NCBI GenBank assembly: GCA_005798965.1 | Contig: SYIB01000159.1 | Coordinates: forward strand, 1 to 8,531 | Reading direction: 5' to 3' | Length of the DNA: 8,531 nucleotides | Source: Planctomycetia bacterium | GTDB lineage: Bacteria > Planctomycetota > Phycisphaerae > Phycisphaerales > SM1A02 | In this document: in pieces, positions 1-6,120 of the stretch | Layout of the letters: every line of letters begins with the position of its first letter | Numbering within the stretch: the stretch's first letter is position 1 | Notes under the pieces: generated by a model | Database searches by the model: none | What the model saw: the letters and a program-made list of their open reading frames with translations, nothing else | What the model was told of the DNA's origin: nothing | Made by a program: the position numbers and the translations under genes

Positions 1-1
1 C

Positions 2-727
2 CTCGAGCGCGTCGCCGGCTCAGCCTTGCCGCAGCCGAGCTCGCTGCTCAATGCCACGGGCGGTGACTCGACCGCCGCACGGCTCTACCTGCTGCATCTT
101 CTTGAGCGCAATCGCGACCGCGCGTGGCATGTGGTGCACGGCGCGCGGCTTTCCGGCCGGTCGCTGGCCCAGGTGTACGAACGCATCCTGGTGCCCAGCA
201 TGGCCGAGGTCGGGCGCATGTGGCACATGCAGGAGGCCTCGATCGCCGACGAGCACTTCGTGACCAACGCCACTCAATCGATGATGGCACAGTTGCGGAT
301 GGATGTCCCGGTTGAAGGCGAGCGACCGTGGCGCGTGCTGGCCACGAGCGTGGGCGGCGATCACCATGACATGGGCGTGCGCATGCTCGCCGATCTGTTC
401 GAGGTGGCCGGCTGGAAGGTCGAGTGCCTCGGGGCGAACACGCCCGCCGACGAGATCGTTGCCATGCTCGATGCATCCCAGACCGGTCGCCCCGTCCATG
501 TGCTTGCGTTGGGCATCGGCAGCTCCTTGTCGCTGCGTCCGCTCGCCGATGCCATCGCTGCGGTTCGCGCCTCCCGCGCAGCCGACGGAGTCCGCGTCAT
601 CGTCGGTGGGCATCCGTTCCAGATCGCACCCGACCTGTGGAAGCTCGTCGGCGCCGATGCCTGCGCGCCCAGTTTCAGCGATGCCGTGCAGCAGTCCGAA
701 CGCCTGATGCTCGCGACCTCGTCCTGA
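2..727 (+). CDS. Cobalamin (B12)-binding domain protein, CarH-like sensor module (5' truncated by window edge)
   Basis: The reading frame is open to the left edge, so the true start probably lies outside. A TTG at 26 is the first possible start inside and is used for numbering below. Seen: an N-terminal helical part (about residues 14-92) with W66-H67 and then E76-H77, which is the W-x9-EH signature. A Rossmann-like B12-binding domain follows (about 102-230) with D112-x-H114-x-x-G117, an SSLSL segment and a VGGHPF segment. Known: the helical cap plus DxHxxG domain binds corrinoids, with the motif His as lower cobalt ligand. In the photoreceptor CarH the corresponding residues are W131, H132, E141, H142 and H177, with nearly the same spacing. 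Inferred: an adenosylcobalamin-binding sensor whose DNA-binding or other output domain, if any, lies upstream of the window. A stand-alone corrinoid protein is the alternative. It converges on fabF with a 48-bp gap. Confidence 0.85.
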   Translation, partial: LERVAGSALPQPSSLLNATGGDSTAARLYLLHLLERNRDRAWHVVHGARLSGRSLAQVYERILVPSMAEVGRMWHMQEASIADEHFVTNATQSMMAQLRMDVPVEGERPWRVLATSVGGDHHDMGVRMLADLFEVAGWKVECLGANTPADEIVAMLDASQTGRPVHVLALGIGSSLSLRPLADAIAAVRASRAADGVRVIVGGHPFQIAPDLWKLVGADACAPSFSDAVQQSERLMLATSS

Positions 728-775
728 GTCGACAGGTCGGGCGCGCATGCCTGCGCGGCGGATGCACCATCCCGA

Positions 776-2032
776 TCAGCCCTCGAAGCGTGCGAAGACG
801 AGGCTGGTGTTGTGTCCACCGAACCCGAAGGAGTTGTTGATCGCGTAGCGGACCGAGCGCTCCTTCGCGTGGTTGGGCACGAAGTCGAGATCGAATCCGT
901 CGTCGGGGCTGTGCAGGTTGATGGTCGGCGGGAGGATGCCCGACTTCACGGCCATGACGGTCGCCACGGTCTCGATGCCGCCAGCCGCGCCAAGGCCGTG
1001 TCCGGTGACCCCCTTGGTGCTGCTGACTGAAAGCTTCGTCGCGTGATGGCCGAAGACCTGCTTGACGGCGGCGACTTCGGCAGCATCGCCGAGCGGCGTG
1101 CTCGTGCCGTGCGCGTTGATGTAGCCGATGGCATCGGGGGAGAGCTGCGCATCGGCCAAGGCGTTGATCATCGCGCGCTGCGCGCCGGCACCCGCCGGAT
1201 CCGGGGCGGCGATGTGGTGGGCATCGCCGCTGACGCCGTAACCCACGAGCTCGGCGTAAATCCGGGCTCCGCGGGCCTTCGCGTGCTCGAGTTCCTCGAG
1301 CACGATCACGCCCGCACCCTCGGACAGCACGAAGCCGTCGCGGTCCCGGTCGAAGGGGCGGCTCGCCTCGGTCGGCGCGTCATTGCGCGTACTCAGCGCC
1401 TTCATGGCTGCGAAGCTCGCCATGCAGAGTTGCGTCACAGAGCCTTCGGCACCGCCGGCGATCATGACATCGGCATCTCCGCGCTGGATGAAATGGTAGG
1501 CCGCCCCGATTGCGTGGCTGCCGCTGGCGCAGGCCGTGGCTGTGGCCACGTTCGAGCCACGAAGGCCAAAACGAATGCTCACGTGGCCGGAGCAGGAGTT
1601 CAGCATGAGCTTGGGCACGGTGAAGGGGTTCACCATGCGGGGGCCGGACTGGGCAATCTTGTTGATGCCCTGCTCGATCGTCTCGATGCCGCCGATGCCA
1701 CTGCCGATCGCGACGCCGCGTCGGTATGGGTCACCTGCGGTGAAGTCGAGGCCGCTGTCGGCGGCGGCTTCGCAGGCAGCCGCGTATCCGAAGATGCAGT
1801 ACCGGTCCATGCGCTTGGCATCCCGGGGATCGAGCACTTTGGTGTAGTCGAGGTTGCGCACCTCGCCGCCGAAGGTGACGGACCAGTCCCCGCTCTGGGC
1901 GAACGCCGTGACCGGTCCGATGCCGGAACGGCCGTGAATCATGGAATCCCAGGTGGCGGGGGCGGAGTGGCCGCAGTCGGTCACTGCGCCAAGGCCGGTG
2001 ACCACGACGCGTCGCAGGGTCAGAGTGCGCAT
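776..2032 (-). CDS. fabF: 3-oxoacyl-ACP synthase II (KAS II)
   Basis: The enzyme condenses acyl-ACP with malonyl-ACP to elongate fatty acids in the cytoplasm. The 418-residue product is close to the usual size. It shows the thiolase-fold active site: nucleophile Cys168 in TACASGS, His308 in NAHGTSTPLGD, Lys340 and His345 in STKGVTGHGLGAAGG, and the C-terminal glycine-rich NSFGFGGHN. These positions are each five residues above E. coli FabF (C163, H303, K335, H340), so there are no gaps between catalytic elements. The ATG at 2032 opens with RRVVVTGLGAV, the expected first strand, which supports this start. No good SD precedes it. The gene lies downstream of acpP, separated by an intrinsic terminator whose U-tract ends only about 18 nt before the ATG. 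Its expression must therefore depend on read-through or on a promoter I could not see. Confidence 0.97.
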   Translation of the reverse strand: MRTLTLRRVVVTGLGAVTDCGHSAPATWDSMIHGRSGIGPVTAFAQSGDWSVTFGGEVRNLDYTKVLDPRDAKRMDRYCIFGYAAACEAAADSGLDFTAGDPYRRGVAIGSGIGGIETIEQGINKIAQSGPRMVNPFTVPKLMLNSCSGHVSIRFGLRGSNVATATACASGSHAIGAAYHFIQRGDADVMIAGGAEGSVTQLCMASFAAMKALSTRNDAPTEASRPFDRDRDGFVLSEGAGVIVLEELEHAKARGARIYAELVGYGVSGDAHHIAAPDPAGAGAQRAMINALADAQLSPDAIGYINAHGTSTPLGDAAEVAAVKQVFGHHATKLSVSSTKGVTGHGLGAAGGIETVATVMAVKSGILPPTINLHSPDDGFDLDFVPNHAKERSVRYAINNSFGFGGHNTSLVFARFEG

Positions 2033-2050
2033 GGACTGGAGAACCTACAC

Positions 2051-2086
2051 AAAAACATCAAGGAGGGCGCTTGGACGCCCTCCTTG
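2051..2086 (-). terminator. Intrinsic terminator between acpP and fabF
   Basis: A perfect 11-bp inverted repeat (arms 2059-2069 and 2076-2086, CAAGGAGGGCG/CGCCCTCCTTG) has a 6-nt loop. Read on the minus strand it is followed three bases later by a run of five T (2055-2051). This fits a Rho-independent terminator for acpP transcripts. It stands 81 nt past the acpP stop and just before fabF, so it may work as an attenuator giving more acpP than fabF mRNA. On the plus strand there is no T-run, so it would act in one direction. Confidence 0.85.
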
Positions 2087-2167
2087 GGTTCAATCGGTCG
2101 ATGCCTCGAGGCGAGCGGCCGGATCGATGCTCCGGGGGAGGCCCGGGCCAACCAGCCACAGCCCGGA

Positions 2168-2419
2168 TCAGCCGCCCGCAGCCTTGCGCTGCTTGATGTA
2201 GTCGATGGCCGCGCCCACGGTCTGCAGCTTCTCGCTGTCGCCTTCCGGGATCTTGGTGCCGAACTCCTCCTCGAAGGCCATCAGCAACTCGACCATGTCG
2301 AGGCTGTCGGCGTTGAGGTCGGTCATGAAGTTCGTTTCGCGCTTGATCTCGGCCTTCTCGACCTTGATCTTGTCAGCGATGATGTTGATCACCTTGGCTT
2401 CAATCTCTGCTTCGGTCAA
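2168..2419 (-). CDS. acpP: Acyl carrier protein
   Basis: This small acidic carrier holds growing acyl chains as thioesters on a 4'-phosphopantetheine arm and is the shared substrate of FabD, FabH, FabF, FabG and PlsX. The 83-residue product has the attachment site Ser39 in DLNADSLDMVELLMAFEEEF; the usual DLGADSLD has Asn instead of Gly. Helix 2 is acidic, as expected for docking. The start chosen is TTG at 2419: an AGGAGG lies 7 nt upstream and the protein then begins (M)TEAEIEAKVINII, the normal ACP start. The open frame extends further upstream to 2509, but that part is not ACP-like. A TTG start is unusual for such an abundant protein. The gene diverges from fabG and is followed by a strong terminator before fabF. 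Confidence 0.97.
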   Translation of the reverse strand: MTEAEIEAKVINIIADKIKVEKAEIKRETNFMTDLNADSLDMVELLMAFEEEFGTKIPEGDSEKLQTVGAAIDYIKQRKAAGG

Positions 2420-2426
2420 AGGGGTG

Positions 2427-2432
2427 CCTCCT
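2427..2432 (-). promoter_or_regulatory. Shine-Dalgarno site fixing the acpP TTG start
   Basis: On the minus strand this reads AGGAGG, a full anti-SD match, with a 7-nt spacer to TTG at 2419. It decides the acpP start in favour of TTG over the longer upstream frame. Confidence 0.85.
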
Positions 2433-2458
2433 GCAACGGCGGAATGCCGTGGAGTCGG

Positions 2459-2487
2459 AGTATAGCGATGGCGAACGAACTCGTCGG
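2459..2487 (-). promoter_or_regulatory. Candidate sigma-70-type promoter of acpP
   Basis: On the minus strand a TATACT -10 box (2464-2459, five of six consensus bases) lies 17 nt downstream of CCGACG (2487-2482), which keeps only the central GAC of the -35 consensus. Transcription would start near 2452, giving a leader of about 33 nt that includes the AGGAGG. The -10 is good, the -35 weak; there is no experimental support. Confidence 0.5.
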
Positions 2488-2496
2488 GGCAGTGAG

Positions 2497-3285
2497 GTGG
2501 CCGATACACTCAAGCCGTGCGCTCCGGCGCCCAGAGGAAAGGATCCTGACATCGAACGTCGCGTCGCCATCGTCACTGGAGCCAGCCGAGGCATCGGTAA
2601 GGCCATCGCCCTTCGTCTTGCCCGTGACGGGCGCCATGTGGTCGCCGTCGCGCGCAATGCAGGCGCCTTGGCCGACGTGGTGGCTGCGATCACGGCCGCG
2701 GGCGGCAGTGCCGAGGCTCGCGCCTGCGATCTCGCCGATGCAGCGGCCTTTGCGCAGCTGGTGGAGGATGTCGCCTCGGCGCACGGCCGGCTCGACATCC
2801 TGGTCAACAACGCGGGCATCACCCGCGATGGGCTCATCCTTCGCATGAGCGATGAGGACTTCGACACGGTGCTGTCGGTCAATCTGCGCAGCTGCTTCGC
2901 CGGTTGCCGCGCCGCCAGCCGCCACATGCTGCGCGGCAAATGGGGGCGCATCGTGAATGTCGGCTCCGTCAGCGGCATCAGTGGCAATGCAGGGCAGGCC
3001 AATTACGCAGCCGCCAAGGCTGGGGTGATCGGCCTCACCAAGACGATCGCGCAGGAACTCGGCTCCAAGGGGATCACGGCCAACGTGATCGCGCCGGGCT
3101 TCATCTCGACTGACATGACGGATGGCTTGCCGCAGATCGTCAAGGACAAGGCCATCGAGCACATCCCGGTGCGCCGCTTCGGCACCCCTGACGACATCGC
3201 CTCGGCATGCGCCTATATCAGCTCCGACGAAGCGAGCTACGTCACCGGCCACGTGCTCGTGGTCGATGGCGGCATGACCATGTGA
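2497..3285 (+). CDS. fabG: 3-oxoacyl-ACP reductase (SDR family)
   Basis: This NADPH-dependent enzyme reduces 3-ketoacyl-ACP in each elongation cycle. The classical short-chain dehydrogenase pattern is present: TGASRGIG nucleotide loop, NNAG, and the Asn111, Ser139, Tyr152 (NYAAAKAG) and Lys156 active site, numbered from the codon at 2551. It ends with GHVLVVDGGM, typical of FabG. The start is uncertain. The coordinates use the nearest conventional codon, GTG 2497, which adds 18 residues of non-FabG sequence and has no clear SD. GTG 2449 is also in frame but would begin within the acpP promoter. An ATC at 2551 has a good SD 7 nt upstream and would give 244 residues, the E. coli length. The gene is on the + strand, opposite to all other fab genes here, diverging from acpP and converging on the lipoprotein gene. 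Confidence 0.96.
   Translation: MADTLKPCAPAPRGKDPDIERRVAIVTGASRGIGKAIALRLARDGRHVVAVARNAGALADVVAAITAAGGSAEARACDLADAAAFAQLVEDVASAHGRLDILVNNAGITRDGLILRMSDEDFDTVLSVNLRSCFAGCRAASRHMLRGKWGRIVNVGSVSGISGNAGQANYAAAKAGVIGLTKTIAQELGSKGITANVIAPGFISTDMTDGLPQIVKDKAIEHIPVRRFGTPDDIASACAYISSDEASYVTGHVLVVDGGMTM
2533..2543 (+). promoter_or_regulatory. Purine-rich Shine-Dalgarno-like site before fabG ATC 2551
   Basis: AGAGGAAAGGA ends 7 nt before ATC 2551, the codon where FabG homology begins. No ATG, GTG or TTG in frame lies at a suitable distance. It is the best ribosome-binding site in the region and the main reason to suspect a non-canonical ATC start. Confidence 0.5.
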
Positions 3286-3328
3286 CGACCGTTCCTCAAC
3301 GGCGCACCGGATCGCGACCAACCATGAA

Positions 3329-3352
3329 AAGAGCCCCCATTTGGGGGCTCTT
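3329..3352. terminator. Bidirectional intrinsic terminator between fabG and the lipoprotein gene
   Basis: A perfect 10-bp stem AAGAGCCCCC/GGGGGCTCTT has a 4-nt loop. On the minus strand it runs into TTTTC; on the plus strand into TTGTCGTT, a weaker U-tract. It lies 43 nt after the fabG stop and 23 nt after the stop of the converging lipoprotein gene, so it probably closes both units, better on the minus strand. Confidence 0.85.
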
Positions 3353-3375
3353 GTCGTTCGTGATGGACTGCAGGT

Positions 3376-4167
3376 TCAGTTGCCCGAGGGATTCGGGCCC
3401 GTCGGGGCCGGCACCGGTTCGGCCGGCGGCTTGCGGCGCATCGGCGCACCGCCACCGCCCACGCCGGAGCCCATCTTCGGTGTCTCGCTGTCGCCCTCTT
3501 CCTGAACGTTCTTCTGCGGGGGAGCGATGACTTCCTCGGGCTCGTCTGCACGGGCGAGGTACTTCGAGACCACGTCGAACCACGCCTTGACCCAGTCCTC
3601 GCCTGAAAGCTTGTCGATCATGCCGGGCAGGCACGGCTCGGCCACGAAGGTCCCGCTCTCGTCATCGCTGGCGGTGAACGCCCACATGGCAACCTGATCA
3701 TCCCCCGAGGAGTAGGAGAACACGGCGAGCGCGCAGTCGGCGCCATCGGGGCTCTTGCCCCAGCGGCACTCGGCCTTGTTGACGTTGTCGGTGGCGCGCT
3801 TCCACGAGCCGTCGCTGATCATCTCCTTGAGGATGGCCTTGTCGTCGTCGCCGAGCATCGGGTCGATCTTGGCCTGTTCGCCGCGCACCACGCCATCCAT
3901 GAACTTGAGCATGGCGATGCGCTCCGGATCAGCCGGCGGCGCAAGGTCCTCTGGCAGGCTGACGCGCTGGTCGATGCCGTAGCGCTCCATGAGCTCGGCG
4001 ATGCTGGTGACCGCTGGCGGCGGCGGCGGTGGCGGCTCCGGCTCAGCCTGCGCGACCGGTGGCGGCGGCGGCGGCGGTGCTTCTTCGCCGCATGCGGCGA
4101 GGGCGAGCGGCGCGAGGATCGCGCAGCAACGCAGGAGTTCAGGCAGCGACAGGGTCGGGCTGGTCAT
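3376..4167 (-). CDS. Proline-rich lipoprotein of unknown function
   Basis: I do not recognise a family. Seen in the 263-residue product: a hydrophobic leader with lipobox L23-A24-A25-C26, so it is likely a lipoprotein with Cys26 as mature N-terminus and Gly at +2, which does not signal inner-membrane retention. Two runs of seven prolines (31-37 and 45-51) follow, forming an extended linker. Next is a globular part (about 55-210) with cysteines in AECRW, GADCAL and EPCLP, then a Gly/Pro-rich tail. Start: ATG 4167, with GAGGTGA six bases upstream, inside the end of fabD (29-nt overlap), which implies translational coupling. It is the last gene of the rpmF-plsX-fabH-fabD unit. A tie to the cell envelope is plausible from context but unproven. 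The poly-proline runs would need EF-P for efficient translation. Confidence 0.85.
   Translation of the reverse strand: MTSPTLSLPELLRCCAILAPLALAACGEEAPPPPPPPVAQAEPEPPPPPPPAVTSIAELMERYGIDQRVSLPEDLAPPADPERIAMLKFMDGVVRGEQAKIDPMLGDDDKAILKEMISDGSWKRATDNVNKAECRWGKSPDGADCALAVFSYSSGDDQVAMWAFTASDDESGTFVAEPCLPGMIDKLSGEDWVKAWFDVVSKYLARADEPEEVIAPPQKNVQEEGDSETPKMGSGVGGGGAPMRRKPPAEPVPAPTGPNPSGN
4016..4077 (-). repeat. GGC/GGT trinucleotide tracts coding for two poly-proline runs
   Basis: Two blocks of GGC/GGT triplets on the + strand (around 4016-4034 and 4062-4077) are separated by a less repetitive stretch. They encode two seven-proline runs of the lipoprotein on the minus strand. Such triplet tracts can gain or lose units by slippage without breaking the frame. 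Confidence 0.7.
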
Positions 4168-5083
4168 GACTGGTCACCTCACAGGTTCGATCGATCCGCT
4201 TCATGAGGCCCTTCAGGACGGTGCCGGGGGCGACTTCACGGAACGCCGTCACTGTACCGCCGGAGCGCATTGCGGCGATGAGGTCGGTGCAGGATTGGCT
4301 CCAACGGACCGGGGCCGTGAGCTGCTCGACCAGGAGCCGCTTGATCGTGGCTGGGTCGTTGCCGTGCGGCCGGGCAGTCACATTGCTCCAGACAGGGCAC
4401 GAGGGTGCCGAGAGCGCGGTCCGGTCGAGGGCCTCGGCCAGGCGCTCGGCCGCCGGCTGCATGAGCGGGCTGTGAAAGGCGCCCGCCACAGTCAACTTGG
4501 CGGCCCGAAGGCCAAGGTCGCCTGCCACGGTCACGGCGCGGTCGCAGGCGCTTGCGTGGCCGCTCAGCACGATCTGTCCGGGTGCATTGAAGTTCGCGCA
4601 CACGAGCACGTCACCTGCGGCTGCCGTGGCACAGACCTCGAGCGCCTTCTCCTCATCGGCTCCGATCAGGGCGACCATGCCGCCCGTGCTTGCTTCGGCG
4701 GCTTCCTGCATGAAGCGACCGCGCAGTGCAACGAGTCGAAGACCATCTTCAAAGGTGAATGATCCGGCGAGGTGGAGCGCCGTGTACTCGCCGAGCGAGA
4801 GCCCCGCGGCGGCGGCCAGCGAGAGCGGCGCGCGTTCGCGCATGGCAGCGGCGCATGCCACACCCACGGCGTAGAGCGCGGGCTGGCTGATGTCCGTACG
4901 GCTGAGCCGGTCCAGCGGGCCGTTGGCGCAGACGGCCGACAGCATCATGCCGATCGGCAGCGAAACCGTGCGGTCTGCACTGTCGATGATGGCGCGCGCT
5001 GCGCTGCTCGCTGCGGCCCACGAGGTGCCCATGCCCACGGCTTGCGCCCCTTGTCCGGGGCAGAGAAGGACGGTCTGGCTCAT
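4139..5083 (-). CDS. fabD: Malonyl-CoA:ACP transacylase
   Basis: The enzyme transfers malonate from CoA to ACP and so supplies the extender for FabH and FabF. The 314-residue product is close to E. coli FabD (309). It shows the oxyanion loop PGQGAQ (9-14), nucleophile Ser96 in GLSLGEY, Arg121 (carboxylate binding) in ALRGRFMQ, and His204 in GAFHSPLM. These match E. coli S92, R117 and H201. Start: ATG 5083 with AGGAG five bases upstream. An in-frame codon at 5137 would add a non-homologous leader overlapping fabH and is rejected. It lies 41 nt after fabH, with a perfect 16-bp palindrome in the gap, and its end overlaps the lipoprotein start. Confidence 0.97.
   Translation of the reverse strand: MSQTVLLCPGQGAQAVGMGTSWAAASSAARAIIDSADRTVSLPIGMMLSAVCANGPLDRLSRTDISQPALYAVGVACAAAMRERAPLSLAAAAGLSLGEYTALHLAGSFTFEDGLRLVALRGRFMQEAAEASTGGMVALIGADEEKALEVCATAAAGDVLVCANFNAPGQIVLSGHASACDRAVTVAGDLGLRAAKLTVAGAFHSPLMQPAAERLAEALDRTALSAPSCPVWSNVTARPHGNDPATIKRLLVEQLTAPVRWSQSCTDLIAAMRSGGTVTAFREVAPGTVLKGLMKRIDRTCEVTSHDQPDPVAA
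4174..4180 (-). promoter_or_regulatory. Shine-Dalgarno site of the lipoprotein gene within the fabD 3' end
   Basis: On the minus strand this reads GAGGTGA with a 6-nt spacer to ATG 4167. It lies inside fabD coding sequence and supports the start that overlaps fabD by 29 nt. Confidence 0.6.
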
Positions 5084-5100
5084 GCTGTCTCCTGGTCTGG

Positions 5101-5116
5101 CCGGCGTGCACGCCGG
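5101..5116. repeat. 16-bp perfect palindrome between fabH and fabD
   Basis: CCGGCGTGCACGCCGG is its own reverse complement. In RNA it can form a 6-bp GC-rich stem with a TGCA loop, ending 7 nt before the fabD AGGAG. No U-tract follows, so it is not a standard terminator. It could be an mRNA processing or stability hairpin, a brake on fabD translation, or a protein-binding site. Confidence 0.6.
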
Positions 5117-5124
5117 TGGGTGCG

Positions 5125-6120
5125 TCACTTGTCCCACACACAGCTTGCCCAGGTCAGGCCGCCACCGAAGGCGACCATGATGAAGGGCTTGCCGTCGGGA
5201 GTCTTGCCAGCGCGGTTCAGTTCGTCAAGGCAGAGCCCGACCGAGCCCGCGCTCGTGTTGCCGTAGCGATCGATGTTGACCAGCACCTTCTCGCGGGGCA
5301 GGTTCAGCTTCTCGATGGCGCTCTCGATGATGCGCGCGTTGGACTGGTGGCAGATCACCTGGCTCACATCGTCCACGGTCAGGCCGGTCTTCTGGAACGC
5401 ATCCTCGATCACCTCGCGGAAGCGGTTCACCGCGAACTTGTAGACCTCGCGGCCGTTCATGCGCAGGTTGCCCAGGCGGATCGGGTTGGCTCGATCGCAC
5501 TCGGGCACGATGTCCGGGCGGTAGGGCATGTACAGGTGCTGCCAGTTCGCGCCGTCGGCGCTCATCGTCTGGTAACGGCAGCCCTTTGATGGATCATCGC
5601 AGCGTTCGAGCACCACTGCACCGGCAGCATCGCCGAAGAGGATGCTCACCGTGCGATCGGTGTAGTCGACGACCGATGAGATCGCATCGCAACCGATCGC
5701 GAGCACGCGCTTGGCGCGGCCGGCTCGGATGATCGAGTCGGCCACATTGACCGAGTAGACGAATCCGCTGCAGGCGGCGGCGAGGTCGAAGGCGCCGGCG
5801 GGCGTGGCGCCGAGGGCTGCCGCCACGCGGCAGGCCGTGCTCGGGCAGAGCATCTCGCCGCTGACGGTGCCCAGGATCACGAGGTCGATGTCGCTGCCCT
5901 TCACGCCCGCCATGTCGAGCGCGCGCTGCCCTGCGAGGCAGCTCAGGTTGAAGACGGGGTCGTGGGCGCCCGCCGAGACGCGGCGCTCGCGGATGCCGGT
6001 GCGCTGGGCGATCCAGTCGTCGCTGGTGTCGAGGATGCGCGCGAGATCGTTGTTGGTCAGCGTGGTGCCGGGAACGGCCGAGCCGGTTCCCGCGAGGCGG
6101 ACACCACAGGGCTGGATCAT
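5125..6120 (-). CDS. fabH: 3-oxoacyl-ACP synthase III (KAS III)
   Basis: This enzyme starts fatty-acid chains by condensing an acyl-CoA, usually acetyl-CoA, with malonyl-ACP. The 331-residue product carries the KAS III triad Cys117 (DLAAACSGF), His258 (ICHQSNARI) and Asn288 (YGNTSAGS). It also has the N-terminal TSDDWIAQRTGIRERR signature and the C-terminal AFGGGLTWAS. The start is ATG 6120; the longer open frame up to 6252 only reads into plsX in another frame. The ATG overlaps the plsX stop as ATGA (6120-6117), a typical sign of translational coupling, and no strong SD is seen. Acyl-CoA preference (straight or branched) cannot be told from these motifs. Confidence 0.97.
   Translation of the reverse strand: MIQPCGVRLAGTGSAVPGTTLTNNDLARILDTSDDWIAQRTGIRERRVSAGAHDPVFNLSCLAGQRALDMAGVKGSDIDLVILGTVSGEMLCPSTACRVAAALGATPAGAFDLAAACSGFVYSVNVADSIIRAGRAKRVLAIGCDAISSVVDYTDRTVSILFGDAAGAVVLERCDDPSKGCRYQTMSADGANWQHLYMPYRPDIVPECDRANPIRLGNLRMNGREVYKFAVNRFREVIEDAFQKTGLTVDDVSQVICHQSNARIIESAIEKLNLPREKVLVNIDRYGNTSAGSVGLCLDELNRAGKTPDGKPFIMVAFGGGLTWASCVWDK

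Noticed and set aside
742..757. CGCGC/GCGCG hairpin between the converging B12 gene and fabF
   Set aside because: The 5-bp stem has no T-run on either strand, which is too weak to call a terminator in GC-rich DNA.
1043..2848. 601-residue open frame on the + strand
   Set aside because: It is antisense to fabF and acpP, low-complexity (Gly/Ala/Arg/His/Asp) and matches no family I recognise. Long antisense frames are common in GC-rich genes.
2416..3321. 301-residue open frame on the minus strand
   Set aside because: It is antisense to fabG, with His/Asp/Ala-rich composition and no recognisable domain.
4016..4077. GGC/GGT-rich blocks as a possible CRISPR-like or intergenic repeat
   Set aside because: They are in-frame proline codons of the lipoprotein gene with no unique spacers.
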